From: JAOARY01 sp045345765
GTDB lineage: Bacteria > Bacillota > Clostridia > Peptostreptococcales > Peptostreptococcaceae
Direction of reading: 5' to 3'
Assembly: GCA_045345765.1 (NCBI GenBank)
Contig: CP148265.1
Coordinates: forward strand, 2,852,001-2,916,000
DNA: 64,000 nucleotides
Every line of letters starts with the position of its first letter. The first letter of the stretch is position 1. Under the pieces are notes generated by a model. That model had not been told where the DNA came from. It searched no databases and saw nothing but the letters and a program-made list of their open reading frames with translations. A program made the position numbers and the translations under genes. Below are positions 53,824 to 63,177 of this stretch, piece by piece.

Positions 53824-56040
53824 ATGCTAGATGATATAATTTCTAAAATAGAGGAATATGCACCTAATGCAAATTTTGATTTGGTAAAAAAAGCATATAA
53901 TTTTTCAAAAGATTCTCATAAGGGTCAGTTTAGAAAATCTGGTGAGGAATATTTCATACATCCAAAAGAAGTTGCTATGATTTTAGCAAAATTAGAAATG
54001 GATGCAGACACTATTGCTGCGGGATTATTACATGACGTTATTGAAGACACTAAATATACTTATGAAGATATAGAAACAATGTTTAGTCCAGAAGTAGCAC
54101 ATTTAGTAGAGGGTGTAACAAAATTAGGAAAGATATCATATAAATCTAAAGAGGAAACACAGGCTGAAAATTTAAGAAAGATGTTTTTAGCTATGGGTAA
54201 AGATATAAGAGTGATATTAATTAAACTTGCAGATAGACTTCATAATATGAGAACTTTAAATTATATGTCTGAAGCTAAAGCTAAAGAAAAAGCAAGAGAA
54301 TGTTTAGAGATATATGCACCGATAGCTCACAGACTTGGTATATCTAAAATTAAATCTGAACTTGAGGATATATCTTTAAGATATTTAGATCCAGAAGGAT
54401 ATTATGATTTAAGGGAGAAAGTTTCTAAAAAGAAAAAAGAAAGAGAAGCTTTTATACAAAAAGTTATAGATATATTAAAGGTTAAATTTGAAGAGTTATC
54501 AATAGATTGTAATATATATGGAAGAGCTAAACATTTTTATAGTATTTATAGAAAAATGCATTATCAGAACAAAGAGTTTGAAGAAATATATGATCTTACA
54601 GCTGTAAGAGCAATAGTTCCTTCTGTAAGAGAGTGTTACGCTGTTTTAGGTATTGTACACACCATATGGAAACCTATACCAGGAAGATTTAAAGATTATA
54701 TAGCTATGCCAAAACCAAATATGTACCAATCTTTGCATACAACAGTTGTAGGTCCAGATGGAGAACCAATAGAAATTCAAATAAGAACTGAAGAAATGCA
54801 CAAAACTGCTGAATATGGTATCGCAGCTCATTGGAAGTACAAAGAAGGCAAGACTGAGGAGCAAGAAGAAGAAGAAAATTCAGAAGATATGGACAAAAAA
54901 CTTGTTTGGTTAAGACAAATGATGGAATGGCAAAAAGATTTAAATGATCCTAAAGAATTTATGGAAGCTTTAAAAATAGAATTATTTACAAATCAAGTTT
55001 TTGTATTTAGTCCAAAAGCTGATGTTGTCGAACTTCCTGCTGGTTCTACTCCAGTTGATTTTGCATACAAGGTGCATACAGCAGTTGGTAATAGGTGTAT
55101 AGGTGCTAAAGTTGATGGTAGAATAGTTCCACTTGATTATAAACTTAAAAATGGAAATATTGTAGAAATAATAACATCATCACATTCAAATGGACCTAGT
55201 AGAGATTGGCTTAATCTTGTAAAAAGTTCTCAAGCTAAAAATAAAATAAGACAGTGGTTTAAAAAAGAAAGAAAGCATGAAAATTTAGAACGTGGGAAGC
55301 ATATGCTAGAAAAAGAAGTTAAAAGATTAGCTTTACCAGTGGGTATTGTATTAAAACATAAATTTATAACCGATATTGCAAAAAAATTCAATCAAAATAC
55401 AGAGGAAGATTTTTATGCAACTATAGGTTATGGGGGACTTACTTTAAGTCAAGTTGTCCCAAAGATTAAAGAAAAATATGAAAAAGAAAATAAAAAGAAT
55501 ATTAAGGAAAGTAATGAGTCTAAAGAAAAACAAGAAAATATAGTAGAAGTAAAAGAGATTGATAACAAAAAAAATGAAAATAAAAATAGAAGTCAAGGTG
55601 TAATAATAAGAGGAATAGATAATGTTTTAGTTAGATTTGCAAAATGTTGCAATCCACTTCCTGGTGATGGTATTATTGGTTATATAACTCAGGGGCGTGG
55701 AATTTCTGTCCATAGAAAAGATTGTCCAAATATATCAGGCGATGATGCAAATACAAAGAATAGACTGATAGAAGTTTCTTGGAATATTGATAAAAAGGTA
55801 TCTTTTGAAGCGGAAGTACAGGTAAAAGCAAATGATAGAAGAGGTCTTATTACAGAAGTTACACAAGTATTTGCAGAAAGTAAAATATCATTAAATGGAA
55901 TTAATGCAAGAACTAATAAAAATAAAATCGCTAATATGAATTTATTTATTGAAGTAAATAGTATAGAACAATTAAATTCTATAATGAATAGATTAAATTC
56001 AATTCCTGGTGTATTAGACGTCTATAGAGTAATAAATTAG
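53824..56040 (+). CDS. relA: GTP pyrophosphokinase / (p)ppGpp synthetase-hydrolase
   Basis: 738 residues. HD hydrolase domain with LLHDVIEDT near 70, synthetase domain with GRAKHFYSIYRKM and YRFPYG-type region replaced by KPNMYQSLHTTVVG, TGS domain near 395-455 and C-terminal ACT domain. Intact HD residues suggest a bifunctional Rel enzyme of the stringent response. A charged low-complexity insert (about 550-595) precedes the zinc-finger-like CCNPLPGD segment. Confidence 0.96.
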   Translation: MLDDIISKIEEYAPNANFDLVKKAYNFSKDSHKGQFRKSGEEYFIHPKEVAMILAKLEMDADTIAAGLLHDVIEDTKYTYEDIETMFSPEVAHLVEGVTKLGKISYKSKEETQAENLRKMFLAMGKDIRVILIKLADRLHNMRTLNYMSEAKAKEKARECLEIYAPIAHRLGISKIKSELEDISLRYLDPEGYYDLREKVSKKKKEREAFIQKVIDILKVKFEELSIDCNIYGRAKHFYSIYRKMHYQNKEFEEIYDLTAVRAIVPSVRECYAVLGIVHTIWKPIPGRFKDYIAMPKPNMYQSLHTTVVGPDGEPIEIQIRTEEMHKTAEYGIAAHWKYKEGKTEEQEEEENSEDMDKKLVWLRQMMEWQKDLNDPKEFMEALKIELFTNQVFVFSPKADVVELPAGSTPVDFAYKVHTAVGNRCIGAKVDGRIVPLDYKLKNGNIVEIITSSHSNGPSRDWLNLVKSSQAKNKIRQWFKKERKHENLERGKHMLEKEVKRLALPVGIVLKHKFITDIAKKFNQNTEEDFYATIGYGGLTLSQVVPKIKEKYEKENKKNIKESNESKEKQENIVEVKEIDNKKNENKNRSQGVIIRGIDNVLVRFAKCCNPLPGDGIIGYITQGRGISVHRKDCPNISGDDANTKNRLIEVSWNIDKKVSFEAEVQVKANDRRGLITEVTQVFAESKISLNGINARTNKNKIANMNLFIEVNSIEQLNSIMNRLNSIPGVLDVYRVIN

Positions 56041-56117
56041 TATAAACTTATTGATATCAATACTAAATTTTCTTATAATACTAGGAATAAATTTTTTATT
56101 TTATAGGGGTGAATTTG

Positions 56118-56567
56118 ATGAGAGCAGTAGTGCAAAGAGTTAAAAGTTCAAAAGTGGAGGTAGAAGGCCAAATTAAAGGTGAAGTAAAAAAAGGTCTTAT
56201 GGTGCTTCTTGGAGTAACCCACGAGGATACTAAAAAAGATGTTGACTATATGGTCGATAAGATTTTAAAACTTAGAATATTTGAAGATGAAGATGAAAAG
56301 ATGAATAAGTCCCTGATTGATATAGATGGAGAATTATTAGTAGTTTCTCAATTTACTTTATTTGGAGACTGTAGAAAAGGAAAAAGACCTAGCTTTTCAA
56401 ATGCAGCAAAACCAGACCATGCAACGCAGTTATATGAAGATTTTTTAGAAAAATCTAAAGAACTTTGTAAGAAGGTTGAAAGTGGTGAATTTGGAGCTAA
56501 TATGCAAGTGGATATCTTAAATGATGGTCCTGTTACAATGCTTATAGATTCAAAAAAATTATTCTAA
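56118..56567 (+). CDS. dtd: D-aminoacyl-tRNA deacylase
   Basis: 149 residues from the ATG at 56118, after AGGGGTGA. SQFTLFGDCRKGKRPSF and NDGPVTML are the two active-site motifs. It frees tRNA from D-Tyr and other D-amino acids. Usual partner of relA in this operon. Confidence 0.96.
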   Translation: MRAVVQRVKSSKVEVEGQIKGEVKKGLMVLLGVTHEDTKKDVDYMVDKILKLRIFEDEDEKMNKSLIDIDGELLVVSQFTLFGDCRKGKRPSFSNAAKPDHATQLYEDFLEKSKELCKKVESGEFGANMQVDILNDGPVTMLIDSKKLF

Positions 56568-56649
56568 AAGGTATTTTTGAAGATAGTATAAATATTAGAT
56601 AAAATTTTTATATTTTATTTAATATTTATTACTATCTTTTATTTTATAT

Positions 56650-56678
56650 TTGAGTAATTGCATAGAATATAGTAAAAT
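56650..56678 (+). promoter_or_regulatory. Promoter of the metallo-hydrolase gene
   Basis: TTGAGT, 17 bases, TAAAAT, about 30 bases before the start codon of the next gene. Confidence 0.55.
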
Positions 56679-56709
56679 AGATATGTTAAAAAATTTTGGA
56701 GGTGGACTT

Positions 56710-57333
56710 GTGATATTAAAACATTTTGTTGGAGGAATATATGCTGTAAATGCTTATTTATTAGCGGATAAAGATTCTAAAGAAGCAATCGTTGTAGACC
56801 CTTCAGGTAAGATTGATGAAATATTAGAGGAAATAAAAACTAATGATTTAAGTTTAAAATACATAGTATTAACACATGCTCATGGTGATCATATGTGTGC
56901 ATTAAAAGAAATACTTAGTAAAACAAATACCCATTTACTTATTAATGAAAATGATAAGGATTTGCTTTTGGATTCACAAAATAATTTATCATATAGAATA
57001 TGCAAAGAACTGATAGAATTAGAAGCGGATAGATACTTAAAAGATGGAGAAATAATTAAACTAGGTTCTAAGGAAATAAAAATAATTGAAACTCCAGGAC
57101 ATACAAAGGGAAGTATGTGTTTGCTTTGTGAAGATATACTAATAACAGGAGACACACTTTTTGCAGGTTCAATTGGGAGAAGTGATTTATATGGTGGAGA
57201 TTTTGATGAATTAGATGAATCTTTAAATAAATTAGCAAAATTAGACGATGAAATAAAGGTATTTCCAGGTCACGGTGGTTTTTCAACAATAGGAAGAGAA
57301 AAACAAGTAAATCCTTTTATGAAAGGAAAGTAG
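56710..57333 (+). CDS. Metallo-beta-lactamase fold hydrolase (glyoxalase II-like)
   Basis: 207 residues from the GTG at 56710, after GGAGGTGG; the upstream frame to 56650 covers the promoter and is not used. Zinc motif THAHGDHMCALKE, then TPGHTKGSMCLL, GDTLFAGSIGRSDL and PGHGGFS. It is the small hydrolase commonly found between dtd and hemZ in Clostridia. Substrate unknown. Confidence 0.9.
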   Translation: MILKHFVGGIYAVNAYLLADKDSKEAIVVDPSGKIDEILEEIKTNDLSLKYIVLTHAHGDHMCALKEILSKTNTHLLINENDKDLLLDSQNNLSYRICKELIELEADRYLKDGEIIKLGSKEIKIIETPGHTKGSMCLLCEDILITGDTLFAGSIGRSDLYGGDFDELDESLNKLAKLDDEIKVFPGHGGFSTIGREKQVNPFMKGK

Positions 57334-57339
57334 TAAAAA

Positions 57340-58770
57340 ATGATAAAAGTTTATCTTGATAAAGAAAATTTTAGATATGATGTAGATTCGATGTTAAAGA
57401 TATTTACTAAAGAATATAAATTTTTAGAAGAAGAAAAAGAATTTAATATATCTATATCATTTGATAAAGAAAAATCTATAATAAAATATTATGAAAATGA
57501 CTTAATTGAAATAATAATTAAGAAAGAAGATTTAATTCATTTAGATATGAAAAAAGCTGTTAAAAAAGAGCTTTATAAAATTCTATCAAACAAATTTGAT
57601 AAAATACAAGCTTGGGGAATCTTAATAGGAATAAGACCTACAAAAATTGTTCATAATTTGTATAATAAAGGTTATGATACTAATGAAATTAAAGATATTT
57701 TAAGGAATGAATACTTAGTATCAGATGAAAAAATTGATTTAATGCTTGATATTTGTAAAAAAGAAAGAAAATTTTTGGATTTTGCAAAGCATAATAAAGT
57801 TTCAGTTTATATAAGTATACCATTTTGTTATACTAGATGTATTTATTGTTCATTTCCATCACATATAATTTCAAAATGGGGGCATTTAACAAAGAACTAT
57901 ATGGATGCTCTAAAAAAAGAAATTATAAGGATTTCTAAATATTTAAAAGAATTAGATAAGGAAATAGAAAGTATATATATTGGTGGGGGAACGCCAAGCG
58001 CTATATCAAAAGAGGAAATAGATTTTTTACTAACGACTGTAGAAGATAATTTTGATTTATCTAAATGTAAAGAATTTACTTTTGAAGCTGGAAGGGTAGA
58101 TACTTTAACTGAAGATAAATTAAGCATTATTAAGAAACATAAAGTCGATAGAATTAGTATAAATCCACAAACTATGAATGATGAAACACTAAGAAAAATA
58201 AACAGAAAGCATGATAGTAAAGACATATCGTATTGGTTTAAAAAAGCTAGGGAAATAGGCTTTTCTAATATAAATATGGATATAATTTTGGGACTTATTG
58301 ATGAAAATGTAGATATGGTTAAAAATACATTAGAAGAAATAAAAAAGTTAAATCCAGAAAGTTTAACTGTTCATACATTAGCCTTAAAGAGAGCTTCTGA
58401 TTTAAATAAAATTGACATGGATATTGAAGTTTTAAAATATGAAGATATGAAAAAAATGGTTGATATTTCTATGGAATTTGCAGGGCAAATGAATATGAAA
58501 CCTTATTATATGTATAGACAAAGACAGATACTTGGAAATCTTGAGAATATAGGTTATTCCAAAGAAAATTATGAATCTGTATATAATGTACAAATAATGG
58601 AGGAAAAACAAAGTATAATAGCTTTAGGTGCAGGGGGAATCTCAAAAATTTATTATCAGAAAGAAGATAGATTGGTGAGAGTTCCTAATGTAAAAGATAT
58701 AGAGCATTATATAAATAGAATTGATGAAATGATAAAAAGAAAAGAAGATGAATTATTTAAGGAGGCATAA
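57340..58770 (+). CDS. hemZ: Oxygen-independent coproporphyrinogen III oxidase-like protein HemZ
   Basis: 476 residues. Radical SAM motif CYTRCIYC near 165, GGGTPSAISKEEID, INPQTMNDETLRKINR. The N-terminal 150 residues are specific to HemZ. Function in heme synthesis is shown only for some members. In most Clostridia hisS follows hemZ; here aspS follows after two bases. Confidence 0.9.
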   Translation: MIKVYLDKENFRYDVDSMLKIFTKEYKFLEEEKEFNISISFDKEKSIIKYYENDLIEIIIKKEDLIHLDMKKAVKKELYKILSNKFDKIQAWGILIGIRPTKIVHNLYNKGYDTNEIKDILRNEYLVSDEKIDLMLDICKKERKFLDFAKHNKVSVYISIPFCYTRCIYCSFPSHIISKWGHLTKNYMDALKKEIIRISKYLKELDKEIESIYIGGGTPSAISKEEIDFLLTTVEDNFDLSKCKEFTFEAGRVDTLTEDKLSIIKKHKVDRISINPQTMNDETLRKINRKHDSKDISYWFKKAREIGFSNINMDIILGLIDENVDMVKNTLEEIKKLNPESLTVHTLALKRASDLNKIDMDIEVLKYEDMKKMVDISMEFAGQMNMKPYYMYRQRQILGNLENIGYSKENYESVYNVQIMEEKQSIIALGAGGISKIYYQKEDRLVRVPNVKDIEHYINRIDEMIKRKEDELFKEA

Positions 58771-58772
58771 AG

Positions 58773-60554
58773 ATGGAAACAATGAAAGGTCTTAAGAGAA
58801 GTCATTATTGTGGAGAGCTTAGAGAGAGCCATATAGGACAAGAAGTTACTCTTATGGGATGGGTTCAAAGAAAGAGAAATTTAGGAGGTCTTATATTTGT
58901 AGACCTTAGAGATATAAAAGGAATTGCTCAAATAGTTTTTGATACAGATGTTTCTTTAGAAGCGTTTTCGAAGGCTGAAAAATTAGGATCTGAATACGTA
59001 ATAGCTATAAAAGGTGAAGTTTGTGAAAGAGCTTCAAAAAATCCTAATATGGAAACTGGAAATATAGAGATTTTTGCAAAAGAAATTAGAGTTTTAAGTG
59101 AATCTCAAACTCCACCAATATATATAAAAGATGATGATACTGTAAAAGAAGATTTAAGACTTAAGTACAGATACTTAGATTTAAGAAAACCATATATGCA
59201 AAAGAATTTAATATTAAGACATAAGGTTGCAAATATTGTAAGAAACTATTTATCTGATAATAATTTCTTAGAAGTTGAAACACCTATGTTAAATAAACCA
59301 ACTCCAGAAGGTGCTAGAGATTATTTAGTTCCATCAAGAGTAAATCAAGGAAAGTTCTTTGCATTACCACAATCACCTCAGATATTTAAACAATTACTTA
59401 TGGTGTCTGGTATGGATAGATATTTCCAAATAACTAAATGTTTTAGAGATGAAGATTTAAGAGCTGATAGACAACCTGAATTTACTCAAATAGACTGTGA
59501 GCTTAGTTTTGTTGAAATAGATGATATTATAGAAATAATGGAAACTATGATGCAAAAGGTATTTAAAGAAGCGTTAGATGTTAATGTTTCAGTTCCATTC
59601 CAAAGAATTACTTACAAAGAGGCTATGGAGAGATTTGGATCTGATAAGCCTGATTTAAGATTTGGATTTGAAATACAAGATATATCAGATATCGTAAAAG
59701 ATTGTGATTTTAAAGTATTCTCTGGTGCAGTAGCAAATGGAGGAAGTGTTAGAGGGATAAATGTAGCTTCATATGAAGATAAATTTAGTAGAAAAAACAT
59801 TTCTAAATTAGAGGATTTTGTTAAGGACTACAAAGCTAAAGGTTTAGCATGGATAAAGATAACTAAGGATGGAATAAATTCTCCAATAGCTAAATTCTTA
59901 GGTGATGATATGGTAAATCAAATAGTAGAAAAAATGTCTGCTAAAGAAGGCGATTTATTATTATTTGTAGCTGATAAGAATCAAGTTGTCTTTAATGCAT
60001 TAGGAGCACTTAGAAATGAAGTTGCTAAGAAATTAGAAATATTAGATAAAAATGAATATAAACTTGCTTGGGTTACAGAGTTCCCATTATTAGAATTTGA
60101 TGAAGATGCAAATAGATATGTTGCAATGCATCATCCATTTACATCTCCTATGGATGAAGATATAGATAAAATGGAAACTAATCCTGGTGAAGTTAGAGCC
60201 AAGGCATATGATTTAGTTCTAAATGGATATGAATTAGGTGGAGGAAGTATAAGAATATTTAATAGTGAATTACAATCAAAAATGTTTAATTTATTAGGTT
60301 TTAGTGAAGAAGAAGCATATGAAAAATTTGGATTCTTATTAAATGCATTTAAATATGGTGTACCACCACATGGAGGAATTGCATTTGGTTTAGATAGACT
60401 TATAATGCTTTTAGCAAAAGAAGATAATATAAGACAAGTAATAGCATTCCCTAAAACTCAAAATGCTTCTTGTTTGATGACTGATGCTCCTGCTAAAGCA
60501 GATCAAAATCAATTAGAAGAGTTAAGTATAATGTTAAATGTAAAAGAAGATTAA
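58773..60554 (+). CDS. aspS: Aspartyl-tRNA synthetase
   Basis: 593 residues, GGAGG before the ATG. Bacterial type with OB fold (SHIGQEVTLMGWVQRKRNLGG), motif 2 CFRDEDLRADRQPEFTQ, GAD insert (about 290-410) and motif 3 GIAFGLDRLIMLLA. Whether it also charges tRNA-Asn cannot be told by eye. A palindromic terminator follows. Confidence 0.97.
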   Translation: METMKGLKRSHYCGELRESHIGQEVTLMGWVQRKRNLGGLIFVDLRDIKGIAQIVFDTDVSLEAFSKAEKLGSEYVIAIKGEVCERASKNPNMETGNIEIFAKEIRVLSESQTPPIYIKDDDTVKEDLRLKYRYLDLRKPYMQKNLILRHKVANIVRNYLSDNNFLEVETPMLNKPTPEGARDYLVPSRVNQGKFFALPQSPQIFKQLLMVSGMDRYFQITKCFRDEDLRADRQPEFTQIDCELSFVEIDDIIEIMETMMQKVFKEALDVNVSVPFQRITYKEAMERFGSDKPDLRFGFEIQDISDIVKDCDFKVFSGAVANGGSVRGINVASYEDKFSRKNISKLEDFVKDYKAKGLAWIKITKDGINSPIAKFLGDDMVNQIVEKMSAKEGDLLLFVADKNQVVFNALGALRNEVAKKLEILDKNEYKLAWVTEFPLLEFDEDANRYVAMHHPFTSPMDEDIDKMETNPGEVRAKAYDLVLNGYELGGGSIRIFNSELQSKMFNLLGFSEEEAYEKFGFLLNAFKYGVPPHGGIAFGLDRLIMLLAKEDNIRQVIAFPKTQNASCLMTDAPAKADQNQLEELSIMLNVKED

Positions 60555-60577
60555 TTTTTATAATGGATTATAATACT

Positions 60578-60607
60578 AAAAAAGAAGGTTTTAAAACCTT
60601 CTTTTTT
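60578..60607 (+). terminator. Terminator after aspS
   Basis: Perfect 30-base palindrome AAAAAAGAAGGTTTT / AAAACCTTCTTTTTT. Confidence 0.85.
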
Positions 60608-60657
60608 GGTATATAATATACCTATGTAGGGTAATTTATAAAGAAGGAGTATTTATT

Positions 60658-60909
60658 ATGAATTTAAAAAATCATATTATGTCATTTTTTTTATTTTTAA
60701 TTTTATTATTTGTATTTTTTAGAGATAAATTTAATATAAAAATAATTTTATTTATATTAGTTTTTGGAATAGCAATGGAGGCTTTTAGGTACTTTATAAG
60801 AGGTTATTTAGGAAATATAAATGCAAAACATGAAACAAAAGTTTTTATCGAAAGAATGCTTTTGATAGTGTTTTTACTTATATTTTTAGTGATATACAAA
60901 AGTTTTTAA
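60658..60909 (+). CDS. Small membrane protein
   Basis: 83 residues, AAGGAG before the ATG. Two to three hydrophobic helices (about 6-20, 27-42, 66-81) with a polar RYFIRGYLGNINAKHETK loop. I do not recognise it. It is followed after 13 bases by the CsoR-family gene, possibly one operon. Confidence 0.65.
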   Translation: MNLKNHIMSFFLFLILLFVFFRDKFNIKIILFILVFGIAMEAFRYFIRGYLGNINAKHETKVFIERMLLIVFLLIFLVIYKSF

Positions 60910-60922
60910 TCTGGAGGAGAAG

Positions 60923-61213
60923 ATGGAAAAAAAATTATCAAAAAAAAATGATAAAGAGGCTTTGATAAAAAGATTAAGGCGTATAGAGGGACAGGTAAAA
61001 GGAATACAAAAAATGATTGAAAATGATAAATATTGTGTTGATATATTGATACAAATAGCTGCAATAAGATCAGCAATAGATAAAGTTGGTGGCATAATGT
61101 TAAAGAATCATGTTAATACTTGTGTAAAATCTTCATTAGAAAATGAATGTGATACCAAAAAAGATGAAGTAATAGATGAACTTATAAATACTATGCTTAA
61201 ATTTATGAAGTAG
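60923..61213 (+). CDS. CsoR-family metal-sensing repressor
   Basis: 96 residues, GGAGG before the ATG. RLRRIEGQVKGIQKMI is the family opening. Cys38, His63 and Cys67 occur at the spacing of the Cu(I) site of CsoR (Cys36, His61, Cys65 in the prototype), so copper sensing is likely. No copper ATPase or chaperone is in the window, so its targets lie elsewhere or include its own operon. Confidence 0.88.
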   Translation: MEKKLSKKNDKEALIKRLRRIEGQVKGIQKMIENDKYCVDILIQIAAIRSAIDKVGGIMLKNHVNTCVKSSLENECDTKKDEVIDELINTMLKFMK

Positions 61214-61222
61214 GTGAATTAG

Positions 61223-61663
61223 TTGAAAGAAGTAGGAACTGTAAAAAGCTTAAATAAGGAATATGCAAAGATAAGTATGCAAAGAAGTGCTGCTTGTGAA
61301 GGTTGTAAAGCTTGTAGAATGGGTATGGAAGAAAATGAAATGGAAATAGATGTTTTGAATCTTTGTGATGCAAAAATAGGAGATAGAGTGGAGATTAATT
61401 TGGATTCGCCAGATGTACTAAGGGCTGCTATGATTGTTTATGGAATTCCTCTTTTAGGGTTTTTATTATCAATTTATGTATCCTACACAGTACTTACTAA
61501 GATGAATTTTAGTACTGGTGTTGAAGCAATATCATTTTTAATATCAGCATTTGTTATGTTTATAATTTTTACAATAATAAAATCAAAAGATAAAGAATTT
61601 AAAGAGAGTAAAAAGTATACGCCTACTATAACTAAAATAGTAGAAAAAAATAAAAGAGCTTAA
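61223..61663 (+). CDS. RseC/SoxR-reducing family protein
   Basis: 146 residues, TTG start after AGGTG. N-terminal MKEVGTVKSLNKEYAKISMQ followed by CEGCKAC (Cys cluster near 25-31), then two membrane helices (about 72-92 and 100-118). RseC family members relate to electron transfer (Rnf-associated) or SoxR reduction. It ends in KNKRA inside the shared terminator. Confidence 0.82.
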   Translation: MKEVGTVKSLNKEYAKISMQRSAACEGCKACRMGMEENEMEIDVLNLCDAKIGDRVEINLDSPDVLRAAMIVYGIPLLGFLLSIYVSYTVLTKMNFSTGVEAISFLISAFVMFIIFTIIKSKDKEFKESKKYTPTITKIVEKNKRA

Positions 61664-61674
61664 GCTCTTTTATT
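61649..61674. terminator. Palindromic terminator overlapping two convergent stops
   Basis: Perfect 26-base palindrome of AATAAAAGAGCTT and its complement. The TAA of the plus-strand gene (61661-61663) and that of the minus-strand gene (61660-61662) overlap within it. Confidence 0.9.
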
Positions 61675-62118
61675 TTTTTTTATTATTTTTAATTTATGAA
61701 GTTTTATAAGTCTTGAAAAAGAAGTAACTATAATTATTCCCATCGATATCGCTCCAGCTATAAATAAAGTATCTACACCAGTTTTGATAGCCGAATAAAA
61801 ATCATTATTTATAAGATGAATCATAGATAAATAAATTCCATAACCAGGAACTAAGGGAATAATTCCAGGGATGACATATAATGTAACAGGGGTTTTGTTT
61901 ATTCTAGCAAATATTTCACCGAGGATTCCAATTACTATTGATGCTAAAAAATTTGGAAAAGGATTAGAATGAAAAATTTCTTTATTAAATATAAAAACAC
62001 ACCATCCAATTGCACCTGTTAAACAACCATGAACTATATATTTTTTTGGAACATTAAACAATATACAAAAGCCTAATGTTGCAAAATAAGAAATTATAAA
62101 ATCTCTTAAATACATCAT
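61660..62118 (-). CDS. Threonine/serine exporter, small subunit (ThrE_2)
   Basis: 152 residues, GGAGGATT before the ATG. Four to five membrane helices, with VHGCLTGAIGWCVF and TPVTLYVIPGIIPLVPGYGIY typical of the ThrE_2 (DUF3815) half. Together with the next gene upstream it makes a split ThrE-type exporter. Starts overlap by ATGA, so the pair is coupled. Confidence 0.85.
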   Translation of the reverse strand: MMYLRDFIISYFATLGFCILFNVPKKYIVHGCLTGAIGWCVFIFNKEIFHSNPFPNFLASIVIGILGEIFARINKTPVTLYVIPGIIPLVPGYGIYLSMIHLINNDFYSAIKTGVDTLFIAGAISMGIIIVTSFSRLIKLHKLKIIKKNKRA

Positions 62119-62900
62119 ATTATAAATCCTCCCCCAAATACTTTAATCCAAAAGTTTATTATAAATCCAGCTCCAACAGCTAGAGAAATTGCGATAACTA
62201 TAGCTTCAAAGATTTTAGATGTGCCTGAAACTAAATCTAAGGAGATTAAATCTCTAATCCCATTTGTAAGAGAAACTCCAGGAACAAATGGCATTAAAGA
62301 ACCTACTACGATTTTATCAAATTGTACTTTATTAAAAATTAAAACTGTAAATATTGATAATATTGATATACTACAGCCAGCAATTATAAAGGATAAGAAG
62401 TTAGTATCACCAATGCTTTCTATTTTATCAAATATAAACATAGATATTATTGAAATAAAAAATGCAAATATAAATTCGTTTAAACCACCTTTGAATAATA
62501 AGCAAAAAAACGAAGAACATATACCAACATTTAAATATTTTGTAAACTCACTGTAATTTAAATTTTGACTATATAGAGATTCTAATTTTTTATGAGCAGT
62601 TTTATAATCAATTGTATTAGAAGTTAAATCTCTGGAAATATTATTAGCAATCATTATTTTATTAAGATTCATACCTCTTTTTTTTATTCTTTTGATATAA
62701 TTAGTATTTTCATTAGTATTTGATGAAATGAAAATACCTGTTGGAGTTACAAATGCGCTTACAGTATCTATACCTAAAGATAAACAAATACGTTGAATAG
62801 TTTCTTCAACCCTATAAGTTTCCCCTCCATTTTCCAATATAATTTCCCCCGCGAGTAATGCTATTTTTATAATTTCTTTTTCATTATATAATTTATTCAA
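62115..62900 (-). CDS. Threonine/serine exporter, large subunit (ThrE, DUF1212)
   Basis: 261 residues from the TTG at 62900, 7 bases after GGAGG; the longer frame from 62930 starts before that site. N-terminal GEIILENGGETYRVEETI, VTPTGIFISS and a membrane part with GSLMPFVPGVSLTNGIRDLIS are diagnostic of ThrE. Exports threonine or serine in studied members. The adjacent plus-strand gene glyA uses serine, a possible link. Confidence 0.87.
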   Translation of the reverse strand: MNKLYNEKEIIKIALLAGEIILENGGETYRVEETIQRICLSLGIDTVSAFVTPTGIFISSNTNENTNYIKRIKKRGMNLNKIMIANNISRDLTSNTIDYKTAHKKLESLYSQNLNYSEFTKYLNVGICSSFFCLLFKGGLNEFIFAFFISIISMFIFDKIESIGDTNFLSFIIAGCSISILSIFTVLIFNKVQFDKIVVGSLMPFVPGVSLTNGIRDLISLDLVSGTSKIFEAIVIAISLAVGAGFIINFWIKVFGGGFII

Positions 62901-63088
62901 AAAAACACCTCCGTAAAAAGATATTTGCAAATCTATTTTATTACTAACAATCTATAATTAGTTTATTATAAATAATTAAACAACATATAAGAATATATAC
63001 TATTGAAAATAGAAATTCAATATAAAATTTTAAAATTTAATAAAAAAATAATATAAATTTTCAATTTTTGTTTGACATCTTGGTAATA

Positions 63089-63117
63089 GTGACAATGTAA
63101 GTTATATTGGTTATAAT
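63089..63117 (+). promoter_or_regulatory. Promoter of glyA
   Basis: GTGACA, 17 bases, TATAAT. A perfect TTGACA at 63072-63077 lies upstream but lacks a -10 at the right spacing. The remaining intergenic bases from 62901 show nothing else. Confidence 0.65.
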
Positions 63118-63177
63118 AAATATAGATAAAATTTTTATTAATGCTAAGAAAAATTAATTTTAGGGAGCTGATATTCT

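Noticed and set aside
63072..63077. Perfect TTGACA as the glyA -35
   Set aside because: No -10 at 16-18 bases; GTGACA with TATAAT at 17 bases fits better.
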